In this document: piece after piece, positions 44,961 through 53,225 of the stretch
How positions within the stretch are numbered: position 1 is the first letter of the stretch
Layout of the letters: each line of letters opens with the position of its first letter
Source of the DNA: Chryseobacterium sp. StRB126
Lineage (GTDB): Bacteria; Bacteroidota; Bacteroidia; Flavobacteriales; Weeksellaceae
DNA length: 64,000 bases
Reading direction: 5' to 3'
Assembly (NCBI RefSeq): GCF_000829375.1
Contig: NZ_AP014624.1
Span: 1,860,001-1,924,000 of the forward strand
The notes under the pieces: model-generated
Seen by the model: the letters and a program-made list of their open reading frames with translations, nothing else
Told to the model about the DNA's origin: nothing
Database searches by the model: none
Made by a program: the position numbers and the translations under genes

Positions 44961-47900
44961 TGGGATCGAGAGGAATAATAAGTGTAAAGACAGAAGCATC
45001 GAAGTCTTACGTAGCAGTAGAAAGAAATAATTATCATTATGTAGAAGTTACCAGCCTTAGCGCAGGAGTAACTGTGTTTGTTGATGAAACATGTCTTGAT
45101 ACAGGTACAGTGGATCCTAAATCAACAATACAGAAGACAAAATGGATTGTGATTGAAGAAGTAGTGTGGCAAGAATTATTATCAGACCATAGGAAAGAAA
45201 CAAAAAGAGAATCCTGGGGAGATTCTGTTTTTTTTGAAAAGATAAAGAAGCATACTTGGGGACAGTTTGCTGGAGGTAAAGTAAATATTAAAGTATCAGG
45301 TTTGTCCTCACCTTATACACCCGGGGCATCTCTTACAGAAGGAAATGTTTATCTTATTATTCCTTATACTCAGTATCCTGAATTCAGATATAAGGGACAG
45401 GTTATAAAACTAGTTTATCTTACAGAACCTTATGTAAGATATGTTTATATTGATCCTCCTACAGCCCAGGAAGCCGATATTCCTGTTGGATATGATAATA
45501 AACTCCATCTATATGGAATGAAAGCTAATATCAATATTAGCACTCATCTTCTTCCTGACTTCAGAAAAAATGGAAAAGCACCTGTAGATAAAAATATTTG
45601 CAATATTATTGGTACTGTTTTTTTTGTGAATGCTGCCGGTGAAGAAATTATGGTAGGAGAATTCAACAGTAAGATTGATGGGGTGGAGGGTAATTATAAT
45701 AATTATCAGCAGATAAAACTACTTGTAGATCCTGCCTGGAGGGAAGTTGAAGGAGTACATCAAGAAGATCATCAACCTCAAAAGTATTTTGTCAAGATTA
45801 TGGCAACTGCTATGAATTTGTCTCTTAAACTTAATTCAGATCCCAAAAATCCTTACGATTTTACTGAAAATATAAAAAATATGTTTCATCCTAAAAGTTA
45901 TAATACGAATAAGGATTTTACAAAATGGTATAAATTTGATGGAGATCAGGAAGACTGGGTAGAATTGCCTATGCAGCCCCATATTGAGGTTAGATGGGAT
46001 ACAATGGAAATGATATATAAACAATTAGAGATTGAAAAGAATAATCAGATCCAATATATTGGGGATATTCCTTACGCAAAAAAAGAGTTCGATCCTTGTG
46101 GGTATAGCTCAATTACCATTACAGAAGAATTTGATCCTAGCGATAAAAAAGAGTTGGATGAAAAGTTAGCTAAGGCAGGGAAAGACGAAACAAAGAAACA
46201 AAAGGTAAATGATAGTTTTGCAAATAAAAAAAGACAGCCTCTTGTCATTTTTAATGAAAATGATAGAGTAATAGATAATACTCAAAAGATATTTGATGTA
46301 ACAACAGGCGGGCAAAAAAAATCAATTTCTATAAAGTTGGGTGGTCTAAATAATAAGCAGGTACTATGTAAAGGGGTACTATTAGCTAAAGGACAGAAAC
46401 ATGACGATAAGAAAAATGTTTTCCAAATCGAGCGGCTCGTTTATTCGGCATTAAAACTTACTAATGGAGAATATCAAAAAGAAGTTGATACAACACATAA
46501 AGAACAGCTAGAAAGTTCAAAAATTCCGGTAACTAAGGATAATAAGACAGATTATGATGTAATACAGAATCCGGACAACTCAAAAATAAAGGTAGTCCGT
46601 GAGGTATTAAATTTTAAAGAGAATGATGACTATACCTTTGTTGGAGAAGATGAAATAAAGCTAAATGTTGGTTATCATTATATTAAGCATCTAACAAATT
46701 TTAATAAAGAAATAAATCCAAATGTAGTAGGGAAGTTATTCGAAGAAGCATGGGTTTTTAATTACTTTTTATTAGATTATGAAAAGCAGAAACAATTATA
46801 TTACTTACCAATAAGTACATGCAGATATTCTAATCAAATTGCCAAAATCAATGTTTTACCGGATATTAAATGGACATTATTATTCAAATTTAATTTTAAA
46901 GAAGAAGATTGGCAAAAGTTTGAAGATGTACATAACTATCAGGTAGGTGCATTTTTGATAGTTGCTTCTGAAACTACACAGACAACCACTCCAAGAGGAA
47001 CTACAACAACAAGCAGAAGTGCTATGGCCGCAGGTGTTTCTATCACCAGAGAAACCACAAGGCAGCCTGTCCAGAGAGAAGGAGGGATTAAAAGATTGTT
47101 AGAACTTCTAAAAAAAGTAGAAGTAAGCCTTATTGCAGAATGGAAAGATGAAGCAGGTAAAAAGCAAAAAAAAGATGTAATAGAAGGCTTCTTTACTCCT
47201 ATCTATGGTTTCTTTAAAAAGCTGACGGATATCACTAAAATGATTAGTGCTATTACCGAAGGTGAATCTAATGAAGAAGATAGTGAAAAAAGAAAACTAT
47301 TAGATAAAGAATTAAAAAAAGTTGCAGGTACAAGAGATGCAAAAGAAATCGTAGGAGGAATTTATGATATTTTTACTGCTAAGACAGTAGAAAGTAAGAT
47401 GATTTACCCTTCTATCGGATTGGCTGTATCTTGGTATTATGGAGATGCTTATAAAAAAGATGCATCAGAGTACAATGGCAGGAAAGCCTTAGAGTACAAC
47501 CTACAGCTTAAAGCTAACCCTATTGTTGGGTATGGACTTACACTTGATTTTCTTGAGATGCTTGCCAGAAGACACCCCATTGCCTATATTATTATAAAAG
47601 TAGTACAAGTGGGAATGTATTTGGCTGGAAAGAATAATAAAATTAATGTTACATTAGTAATTAATGGAACATTAAATATTGAAGGTAATATGCGATATAA
47701 TACTCTTACAGGTAGTTCTTTCAGTAACCATCACTCAGCCAAGAAAGAAAAAATGGCGAGTCTGACAGGAGAGATTGAGGCTATTTTAGAAGGTTCTATA
47801 GATGTAAGACTGAGTAAATACCAGATTATTACAGAGTTTAATGCATCCGGCTCATTCAAACTGGGAGTAAAAACGAAGATTATTCCTGGGGCACACTTGG

Positions 47901-48097
47901 CAACAGATACAGAAGGAATGTTTTATGAAACAGATCTTGATTATGAAGGAGTAACCTTTTATTTAAAAGCTGAAGGTAAGGCTGAATTTTTATTCTTTGG
48001 AATGAAAATTTTTGAATGGGAAGACAGTTATGAACCTGAACCATGGACGGTAGGAAAGGGGTATATAGCTTCAGAAAAGCACTATTTAATACAATAA
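44960..48097 (+). CDS. Unrecognised 1045-aa protein, candidate effector of the PAAR-like module
   Basis: I do not recognise this large protein. No signal peptide is present. The N-terminal two thirds (to about 670) are beta-rich, with many Tyr/Phe/Trp strands. A Thr/Ser/Arg-rich low-complexity linker at about 671-710 separates it from a C-terminal part with a basic helical region (about 712-830), hydrophobic stretches (about 870-895) and beta-rich repeats of IEGNM and IEAILEGSI type near the end. This division into a delivery part and a C-terminal domain fits a modular effector. Its start overlaps the PAAR-like stop by 1 bp. The function is inferred from position and architecture only. Confidence 0.6.
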   Translation: MGSRGIISVKTEASKSYVAVERNNYHYVEVTSLSAGVTVFVDETCLDTGTVDPKSTIQKTKWIVIEEVVWQELLSDHRKETKRESWGDSVFFEKIKKHTWGQFAGGKVNIKVSGLSSPYTPGASLTEGNVYLIIPYTQYPEFRYKGQVIKLVYLTEPYVRYVYIDPPTAQEADIPVGYDNKLHLYGMKANINISTHLLPDFRKNGKAPVDKNICNIIGTVFFVNAAGEEIMVGEFNSKIDGVEGNYNNYQQIKLLVDPAWREVEGVHQEDHQPQKYFVKIMATAMNLSLKLNSDPKNPYDFTENIKNMFHPKSYNTNKDFTKWYKFDGDQEDWVELPMQPHIEVRWDTMEMIYKQLEIEKNNQIQYIGDIPYAKKEFDPCGYSSITITEEFDPSDKKELDEKLAKAGKDETKKQKVNDSFANKKRQPLVIFNENDRVIDNTQKIFDVTTGGQKKSISIKLGGLNNKQVLCKGVLLAKGQKHDDKKNVFQIERLVYSALKLTNGEYQKEVDTTHKEQLESSKIPVTKDNKTDYDVIQNPDNSKIKVVREVLNFKENDDYTFVGEDEIKLNVGYHYIKHLTNFNKEINPNVVGKLFEEAWVFNYFLLDYEKQKQLYYLPISTCRYSNQIAKINVLPDIKWTLLFKFNFKEEDWQKFEDVHNYQVGAFLIVASETTQTTTPRGTTTTSRSAMAAGVSITRETTRQPVQREGGIKRLLELLKKVEVSLIAEWKDEAGKKQKKDVIEGFFTPIYGFFKKLTDITKMISAITEGESNEEDSEKRKLLDKELKKVAGTRDAKEIVGGIYDIFTAKTVESKMIYPSIGLAVSWYYGDAYKKDASEYNGRKALEYNLQLKANPIVGYGLTLDFLEMLARRHPIAYIIIKVVQVGMYLAGKNNKINVTLVINGTLNIEGNMRYNTLTGSSFSNHHSAKKEKMASLTGEIEAILEGSIDVRLSKYQIITEFNASGSFKLGVKTKIIPGAHLATDTEGMFYETDLDYEGVTFYLKAEGKAEFLFFGMKIFEWEDSYEPEPWTVGKGYIASEKHYLIQ

Positions 48098-48102
48098 AAA
48101 TC

Positions 48103-49077
48103 ATGAAAAATAAATCAATTTATAAAATTTTACTATTAACAAGTCTTGTTGGGTTCACTCTACAATCATGTGCACAAGATAAAAAAAGCCAAAAATTAGA
48201 CATTAGTCAAATGGAAAAAGAAATTATACAAAAAGAGTTTGGACATAGTTACCGTTTAAAATACGAACATAATAATTGTTCTTATGAGATTCTAATCAAC
48301 GATGTACCATTAATTACTTTTTATGGGTTAGGAGAGCGTTCTACCACAGCTTATATTAACCAATATATGTTGAAACCAGGGAAACAGGAAATTACGATAC
48401 GTATGTATCCCAAAAAAACAGACGATACAAAATTTAACGAAACTTTGGATTCAACTTCTTTTGTTAAATTAAAATTGGATAAAATTAAAATGGGAAGTCA
48501 GGAATGGGAATTTTCGAAGGAAGGAAAAGCAAGAGATTGGGAAGAAGTTCTGGTTTATCAAACTCCTAAACTTGAAAAAGATGTTCCCTTTGCGGAATTT
48601 AAAATTCCTTTCGAGGCATCAAAACAAGAATTAACCTGGGAAATAAAAGGGTGGAGCGAAAGCCAAGCTTTGGTAAATAATGAAGCTTTGAAAAAAGAAG
48701 TATTTGATTTTTATAAGAATTTTCAACAAGTCATAGAAAATCAAGATAAAAATGCTTACATGAATTTGCTTGCTCATTCTATTTTTGAAGAAGCATCAGC
48801 TGATTCATGGGAAAGTAAGGCATTTATAAAAGATGCAATGGAAGAATTGGCAAATAAACCTATTGCTAAACAAAAGTTTTTATTTCCTATCAATGAAAAC
48901 ACTGCTGAACTAAAATTCTATGGAAATGGAAGAGTGGTGACTTTGGTAAGTAAAGACCCTCGTTCATTTGGATATTCACCATTAGTAGCAAAAGGAGAAA
49001 AGAGTAATTTTCCTATTGCTTATACTTTCTACCTGCATAAGCCAAAAGGAAGCAACAAACTAGAAATTATTAGGTAA
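48103..49077 (+). CDS. Lipoprotein A, candidate immunity protein
   Basis: This 324-aa lipoprotein begins with an ATG at 48103, six bases after the large gene's stop, and has a lipobox ending in Cys (FTLQSC) near residue 23. The soluble part is related to the lipoprotein at 51584: both have an E-x-x-x-C-x-(Y/L)-E-(I/V)-x-(I/V)-N-D-V-P segment near residue 60 and a (L/V)-x-F-Y-G-N-G-(R/K) segment close to the C-terminus. An outer-membrane or periplasmic lipoprotein directly behind an effector-like gene is typical of immunity proteins against envelope-acting toxins. This is inference. The gene is AT-rich relative to its flanks. Confidence 0.65.
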   Translation: MKNKSIYKILLLTSLVGFTLQSCAQDKKSQKLDISQMEKEIIQKEFGHSYRLKYEHNNCSYEILINDVPLITFYGLGERSTTAYINQYMLKPGKQEITIRMYPKKTDDTKFNETLDSTSFVKLKLDKIKMGSQEWEFSKEGKARDWEEVLVYQTPKLEKDVPFAEFKIPFEASKQELTWEIKGWSESQALVNNEALKKEVFDFYKNFQQVIENQDKNAYMNLLAHSIFEEASADSWESKAFIKDAMEELANKPIAKQKFLFPINENTAELKFYGNGRVVTLVSKDPRSFGYSPLVAKGEKSNFPIAYTFYLHKPKGSNKLEIIR

Positions 49078-49088
49078 ATAAAATAATT

Positions 49089-50072
49089 TTGAAACAGCTT
49101 TTAAATATCGGAATCAAAATAATAGGAATTATATGTTTAATTGCTACAATCATCATTGCTATTATTGCATATACTCATAAGATAGAAATTTTACCTACTT
49201 ATTTGGCTATTATTTTTTGTGGAATTTTATTTGAAAGTTATAGAATTTCGAAAGAAAGCAAATCAATCTTGTATGTTTTATTATGTGCTTATTTTATTAG
49301 CTTAATTGTCTTCTTTCCTAATGAAGGAAAAGGTGTTTATCATTTTGAAGAAAAAATTAAACGATTACCATATGTTTTATGTTTTTCCTATTTAATAATT
49401 TTAATTGCTTCCCATAAAAAAAGAATAATCCCCAGACTAACCGAAGGAGTAACCTTACTGCTTTCGGTTTCTTTTATATATTGGTTATTAAGTAAGCAAT
49501 TGCTGAATTTTGAAACTTGGTATTCATCAATAATAACAATAGTTACTTTATTATTTTCATTAATTTCCGTCATTAATGGATTGCTTTTAGTGAAACTTTC
49601 TAAGTTAAACCGTTTAATATTAAGTGTTTGGAGTACAATAATAGTATTTGTAATAGGTGTAGATAATTTTATAGATTTAATGAATTATGTTAGTTTTGAT
49701 GATCATAATGGTTTTTCTGATACATTTAAAATTGCTATTCAAGGTTTTCTTTTTGGGATGAGTAGTATTTACTTAGTTCAAAACTTTTTTTTATTATTGC
49801 TTCTAGTACCATCGAAAGAAGATAAAGACAATATTTTGTTTTACGAAAACATCGGAGATCATTACGGTCGTTATTCTGAAAGTCAAGTAAAAAGACTTTT
49901 TTCCATTTTTTGCATTATCTATTGTTTTGTATTCTTTTATCTAAATTATAAAATAAAAATTTTACCTGTAAATACCATTATTTGGATAGTTACATTTACA
50001 TTTCCAGTTATATTAAGTATAATGATAAAGATCAAAGATAAAATAAGAAAAAGTAAGTCCATTGATTTCTGA
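49089..50072 (+). CDS. Multi-pass membrane protein of the PAAR-like locus
   Basis: The 327-aa protein has eight or nine hydrophobic segments, including IGIICLIATIIIAIIAY near the N-terminus and two segments at the C-terminal end. No recognised motif is visible. The best start is the TTG at 49089, as no early ATG exists; translation is probably coupled to the preceding gene 11 bp upstream. It is the most AT-rich gene of the locus: the 60 bases from 49921 hold only 9 G/C, whereas the 60 bases from 50161 hold 25. That suggests separate acquisition, and a transport or immunity role is a guess. Confidence 0.6.
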   Translation: MKQLLNIGIKIIGIICLIATIIIAIIAYTHKIEILPTYLAIIFCGILFESYRISKESKSILYVLLCAYFISLIVFFPNEGKGVYHFEEKIKRLPYVLCFSYLIILIASHKKRIIPRLTEGVTLLLSVSFIYWLLSKQLLNFETWYSSIITIVTLLFSLISVINGLLLVKLSKLNRLILSVWSTIIVFVIGVDNFIDLMNYVSFDDHNGFSDTFKIAIQGFLFGMSSIYLVQNFFLLLLLVPSKEDKDNILFYENIGDHYGRYSESQVKRLFSIFCIIYCFVFFYLNYKIKILPVNTIIWIVTFTFPVILSIMIKIKDKIRKSKSIDF

Positions 50073-50094
50073 TGAAATTAAAATGTATTAAACC

Positions 50095-50562
50095 ATGAAA
50101 AACAACAGCTTTTGGGTAAGTCTTTTCTCTCTTGTATTGATGCTCTTATTTCTTGGCTTCGGCGGAAAGGGAGTATATTACAGCATAGCTAAATTTTATA
50201 AGCATACCGGCCTGGTATTGAATGGTGTAAAAACGGAAGGACATATTACAAGCTATACAGAAAGCAGAAAGCAAGAGAAGAATAAATATACCAGGTTCTA
50301 TTCTCCGATCATTAGCTATTATGATACTGCTAACAGGTCTTATACACTAAATGCTGATTATAGCAGTAATAGTAAGGAATGGTCAAATGAAGTAACAATT
50401 TATTATGATAAAGCTGCTCCTTCAAAAGCCATTCGGGGTGGACTTTGGCATTTATGGTTTTCACCGTTTGTTGTACTGTGTCTGTCCTTGATTCCTCTGG
50501 GGCTGGGGTTATATCTGCTTAAATATAGTATCAGGCTGATGATGGGTGAAAAACAACAATAA
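50095..50562 (+). CDS. DUF3592 domain membrane protein (copy 1)
   Basis: The 155-aa protein has one N-terminal TM segment (about 8-30), a beta-rich external part and a C-terminal TM segment (about 118-140). The YYSI and ITSYTESR strands and the GHITSY motif, together with an NEVTIYYDKAAPSKAIRGG stretch, fit DUF3592. A paralogue with the same layout lies directly downstream. The role is unknown. It is the third gene behind lipoprotein A and more GC-rich than that section. Confidence 0.75.
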   Translation: MKNNSFWVSLFSLVLMLLFLGFGGKGVYYSIAKFYKHTGLVLNGVKTEGHITSYTESRKQEKNKYTRFYSPIISYYDTANRSYTLNADYSSNSKEWSNEVTIYYDKAAPSKAIRGGLWHLWFSPFVVLCLSLIPLGLGLYLLKYSIRLMMGEKQQ

Positions 50563-50575
50563 GTTACTTCAGAGT

Positions 50576-51067
50576 ATGAACAACACTAAAACGTCAAACT
50601 TTTTTATTAATACATTTTTCATCTCTTTTATTTTTATCCTTCTTACCTTGGGTACTGGAGGAGTTATTTACAGTATCCAGAAACTAGGGAAGAACTTTAG
50701 TTTAGTGGTCTTTGGAAACAAAACGACAGGAAAGATTATAGGCTATGAAGGAAGTTATTCCACCAATAGCAAAGGAAATTCTACAAAAATGTATTCACCA
50801 CTTATACAATTTGAGGACAGTAAAGGAATTGTAAGAGAGTATCATTCAGATTATAGCAGCAGCAGTCAGGAAAATGATGATGAGGTAACCATGTATTACA
50901 ACCCTGAAAAACCTTTAAAAGCAACTCGGGGAGGTTTCCTGAATCTCTTTTTCTGGCCTTTTTTAATTCTGGGAATGTCAGTGTTAATCTTATCTGTAGG
51001 TTGTTATTTGGGGAAACCAATATTTGTTGCAATGAAAAAGTTCATGAAGAAAATTTTTAATTTATAG
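50576..51067 (+). CDS. DUF3592 domain membrane protein (copy 2)
   Basis: The 163-aa protein is a paralogue of copy 1: N-terminal TM, external segment with GKIIGYEGSYSTNS, a second short strand with NDDEVTMYYNPEKPLKATRGGF, and a C-terminal TM. The frame also opens at a GTG (50546) inside the previous gene; the ATG at 50576 after the previous stop is preferred, as it removes an odd 10-residue N-terminus. Two adjacent copies with similar ends point to a recent duplication. Confidence 0.75.
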   Translation: MNNTKTSNFFINTFFISFIFILLTLGTGGVIYSIQKLGKNFSLVVFGNKTTGKIIGYEGSYSTNSKGNSTKMYSPLIQFEDSKGIVREYHSDYSSSSQENDDEVTMYYNPEKPLKATRGGFLNLFFWPFLILGMSVLILSVGCYLGKPIFVAMKKFMKKIFNL

Positions 51068-51088
51068 TTATTATTTAACAGTAGGCTT

Positions 51089-51532
51089 ATGTTCTATAAA
51101 TTCTATTCAGAAGATCATTTTTTAATCCTTGAAAATCGATTCCTTAAAGAAAAAATAGCCTTTAATTCCATTGATGATATCGTAATTTCTAGTCAGTTTC
51201 CTTCCAGGAAATATTCATTGTATATGTTCTTTTCACAGCCTGTACAATATGAGCAAAAGAAAGGCTGGTGGAATAAAATCATCTGTGCCATCATGAATAA
51301 CAACAATAATCCCTATCAGATTAAGAGAACATACTATGATAATGAGATTGAACCGTTGCTGGTACTCATAAAAGAAAGTCTGCCGGAAGCCGAGCCTCTC
51401 AATCTGAAAGACAGTTTATTCTGGAGAACGGATAATGGAACAAATATTTTTTCTAAAATGAAGGTGATGTATAGCAGAGAAAATCTTTTGCTAGCCAATA
51501 TTCTCAGAAAACATGGGATGATGAGAGGATAA
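51089..51532 (+). CDS. Unrecognised 147-aa protein
   Basis: I do not recognise this soluble protein. It is rich in aromatic and charged residues (MFYKFYSEDHFLILENRFLKEK start; a central QKKGWWNKIICAIMNNNNN segment with an Asn run) and ends in a basic helix. No signal or TM segment is present. It is 21 bp after the second DUF3592 gene and 51 bp before lipoprotein B, so it belongs to the same transcript. Confidence 0.6.
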   Translation: MFYKFYSEDHFLILENRFLKEKIAFNSIDDIVISSQFPSRKYSLYMFFSQPVQYEQKKGWWNKIICAIMNNNNNPYQIKRTYYDNEIEPLLVLIKESLPEAEPLNLKDSLFWRTDNGTNIFSKMKVMYSRENLLLANILRKHGMMRG

Positions 51533-51583
51533 TTGATTTTATCGTATTTTAACCAGGAATAAATCAGATAAAACAGTCCAATA

Positions 51584-52456
51584 ATGAGTAAACAGATTTT
51601 TATAATATTATTTCTGATGATAATCGGAAATGTTGGATGCTCAGGTAAGTATAATTCCCAGGAAATAAAAAGTGAAATCAAGAGCAATCAGCCTATATAC
51701 GAACTTGAGATTGAAGCCCAAGGATGCTATTTGGAAGTCTATGTAAATGATGTTCCTGTTTATTTTAATTATAATATGGGTGCCACGGTTCTCCGGATGC
51801 CTATCAATAATTTTATTCCCAAAAGCGGCAGTCAAAAAGTCTCATTTAAAATGGTTTCTGTAGATAGAAAGCCATTTTCTACTAATACCTATGCTTCCTT
51901 AACAATTAATGAATATCCGAAAGGAGAGACACAGCAGAAAAAGCCTGTGTTTTCTTATCAAACTTTCCCTTTTGAATCTGAAAATGCAGGAAGTTTTGGC
52001 ATCGAAAACTCCTTTGAAGCCAATATTCCTTATCAACTGATTGATTGGAGAAAAGGAGTTGATCTTACCAAAGAAGACCCGGAAGCAGTAAGAAAAGAAA
52101 TAGAAAAAGTATATAAAGACTATACAGAAGCATTTAAAAAGGCAGATTTATCCAAATATAAAACATTGGCAAAATGGAGACAGGAAAATATCTTTACTTC
52201 AATGTATTATACGCAGGATCAGAAATCTCAGGTTGAGAAATCTTATGTTGATGAAATTCAAAACCAAAAAGTAAAACTTTTTCCATTAGAAAATTATAAA
52301 CTTGTGTTTTATGGAAACGGTAAATTGGCTGGTCTACAAAAGAAAAATGAAGCTCCGGGGATTTATATTGATAGTGAAAACAAAGACGATGCGTTTTTAG
52401 AATATATATTATTATACAGAAAAAGTAAAGATGCTCCTTTGGAAGTTATTCTTTAG
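51584..52456 (+). CDS. Lipoprotein B, paralogue of lipoprotein A
   Basis: The 290-aa lipoprotein has a lipobox ending at Cys 19 (IGNVGC). Its soluble part shares with lipoprotein A an EAQGCYLEVYVNDVPVY-type segment, a KSGSQKVSFKM-type strand, a helical middle (KEIEKVYKDYTEAFKKAD) and a LVFYGNGKLAGL end. A pair of related but diverged lipoproteins separated by four other genes suggests duplication of an immunity-type function. Function is not established. Confidence 0.65.
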   Translation: MSKQIFIILFLMIIGNVGCSGKYNSQEIKSEIKSNQPIYELEIEAQGCYLEVYVNDVPVYFNYNMGATVLRMPINNFIPKSGSQKVSFKMVSVDRKPFSTNTYASLTINEYPKGETQQKKPVFSYQTFPFESENAGSFGIENSFEANIPYQLIDWRKGVDLTKEDPEAVRKEIEKVYKDYTEAFKKADLSKYKTLAKWRQENIFTSMYYTQDQKSQVEKSYVDEIQNQKVKLFPLENYKLVFYGNGKLAGLQKKNEAPGIYIDSENKDDAFLEYILLYRKSKDAPLEVIL

Positions 52457-52498
52457 AGAATTTAAGAGGGTACCGAAATCCAGAAATTATATCATCAT

Positions 52499-53158
52499 AT
52501 GAAAATCAAATATACACTCATCATTCTTTTTCTCAATCTGATGATGATTTCCTGCCAGTCAAAATCTGAACAAACAGATTTGAATATTCTGCAGGAGCCT
52601 AAAAGTGTTTTTACCAATAAAACATATCCGTTGAGGTATCATAATTTTACAGATGAGATTCATAGTAGAATTGTATTGCAGGGAGCTCAGATTCAGGAAA
52701 AATGGCAGCCTTTCAAAGATTATAAATTTGATTATATGGATGTCTATTGTAATAAAGAAAAAATCATTGGATTCAAAGGATATTTAGTAGAAACTAGTGT
52801 TAAAAATAATAGCGATAAGGCATATCAGGATATTGTTAGACACATTTCAACAGATAAGAATTATCATCAGATTGAATTGAAAGATGATGATCCAAATGTT
52901 GTAACCTATGAATGGGAATCAAAAGAATTAATATTAGGTTTGAAGTATGAAAAATTAAATAAAAGTATGGTAGTGATAGCTGTGTATAAAAACGAACTGC
53001 CTTATTTTCTTGATAAAATATTCTACAGTGAGTTTTTAAATCTGACTAAATTAAGAAACCTAAATTCGCAGGTTCATTTTAAAGAATTAAAAGTGCAGCC
53101 TTCAACGAATGATAAAAGCTTTTACAAAGAAAAATTTAAGGATCTTAAAGAAGAATAG
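52499..53158 (+). CDS. Lipoprotein C, unrecognised
   Basis: The 219-aa protein has a lipobox ending in Cys near residue 19 (LMMISC), so it is probably another outer-membrane or periplasmic lipoprotein. It shows no clear relation to lipoproteins A and B. It closes the same-strand run and is followed by a bidirectional terminator. A third envelope lipoprotein in the locus fits multiple immunity or accessory factors, but that is only context. Confidence 0.6.
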   Translation: MKIKYTLIILFLNLMMISCQSKSEQTDLNILQEPKSVFTNKTYPLRYHNFTDEIHSRIVLQGAQIQEKWQPFKDYKFDYMDVYCNKEKIIGFKGYLVETSVKNNSDKAYQDIVRHISTDKNYHQIELKDDDPNVVTYEWESKELILGLKYEKLNKSMVVIAVYKNELPYFLDKIFYSEFLNLTKLRNLNSQVHFKELKVQPSTNDKSFYKEKFKDLKEE

Positions 53159-53190
53159 CTCTTTAATTATTTTCCCTAATATATTATTGA

Positions 53191-53225
53191 AAAAGACCAT
53201 TTATAGCTTAAATGGTCTTTTCTTT
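53191..53225. terminator. Bidirectional terminator between the PAAR-like locus and the MFS gene
   Basis: AAAAGACCATTT / AAATGGTCTTTT is a perfect 12-bp stem with a 7-nt loop. T runs flank it on both strands, so it can stop both convergent transcripts. The MFS stop codon lies inside the loop. Confidence 0.8.

Noticed and set aside
43453..53158. Prophage remnant
   Set aside because: No integrase, capsid, terminase or lysis gene is seen, and the PAAR-like gene and lipoproteins fit a secretion module better.
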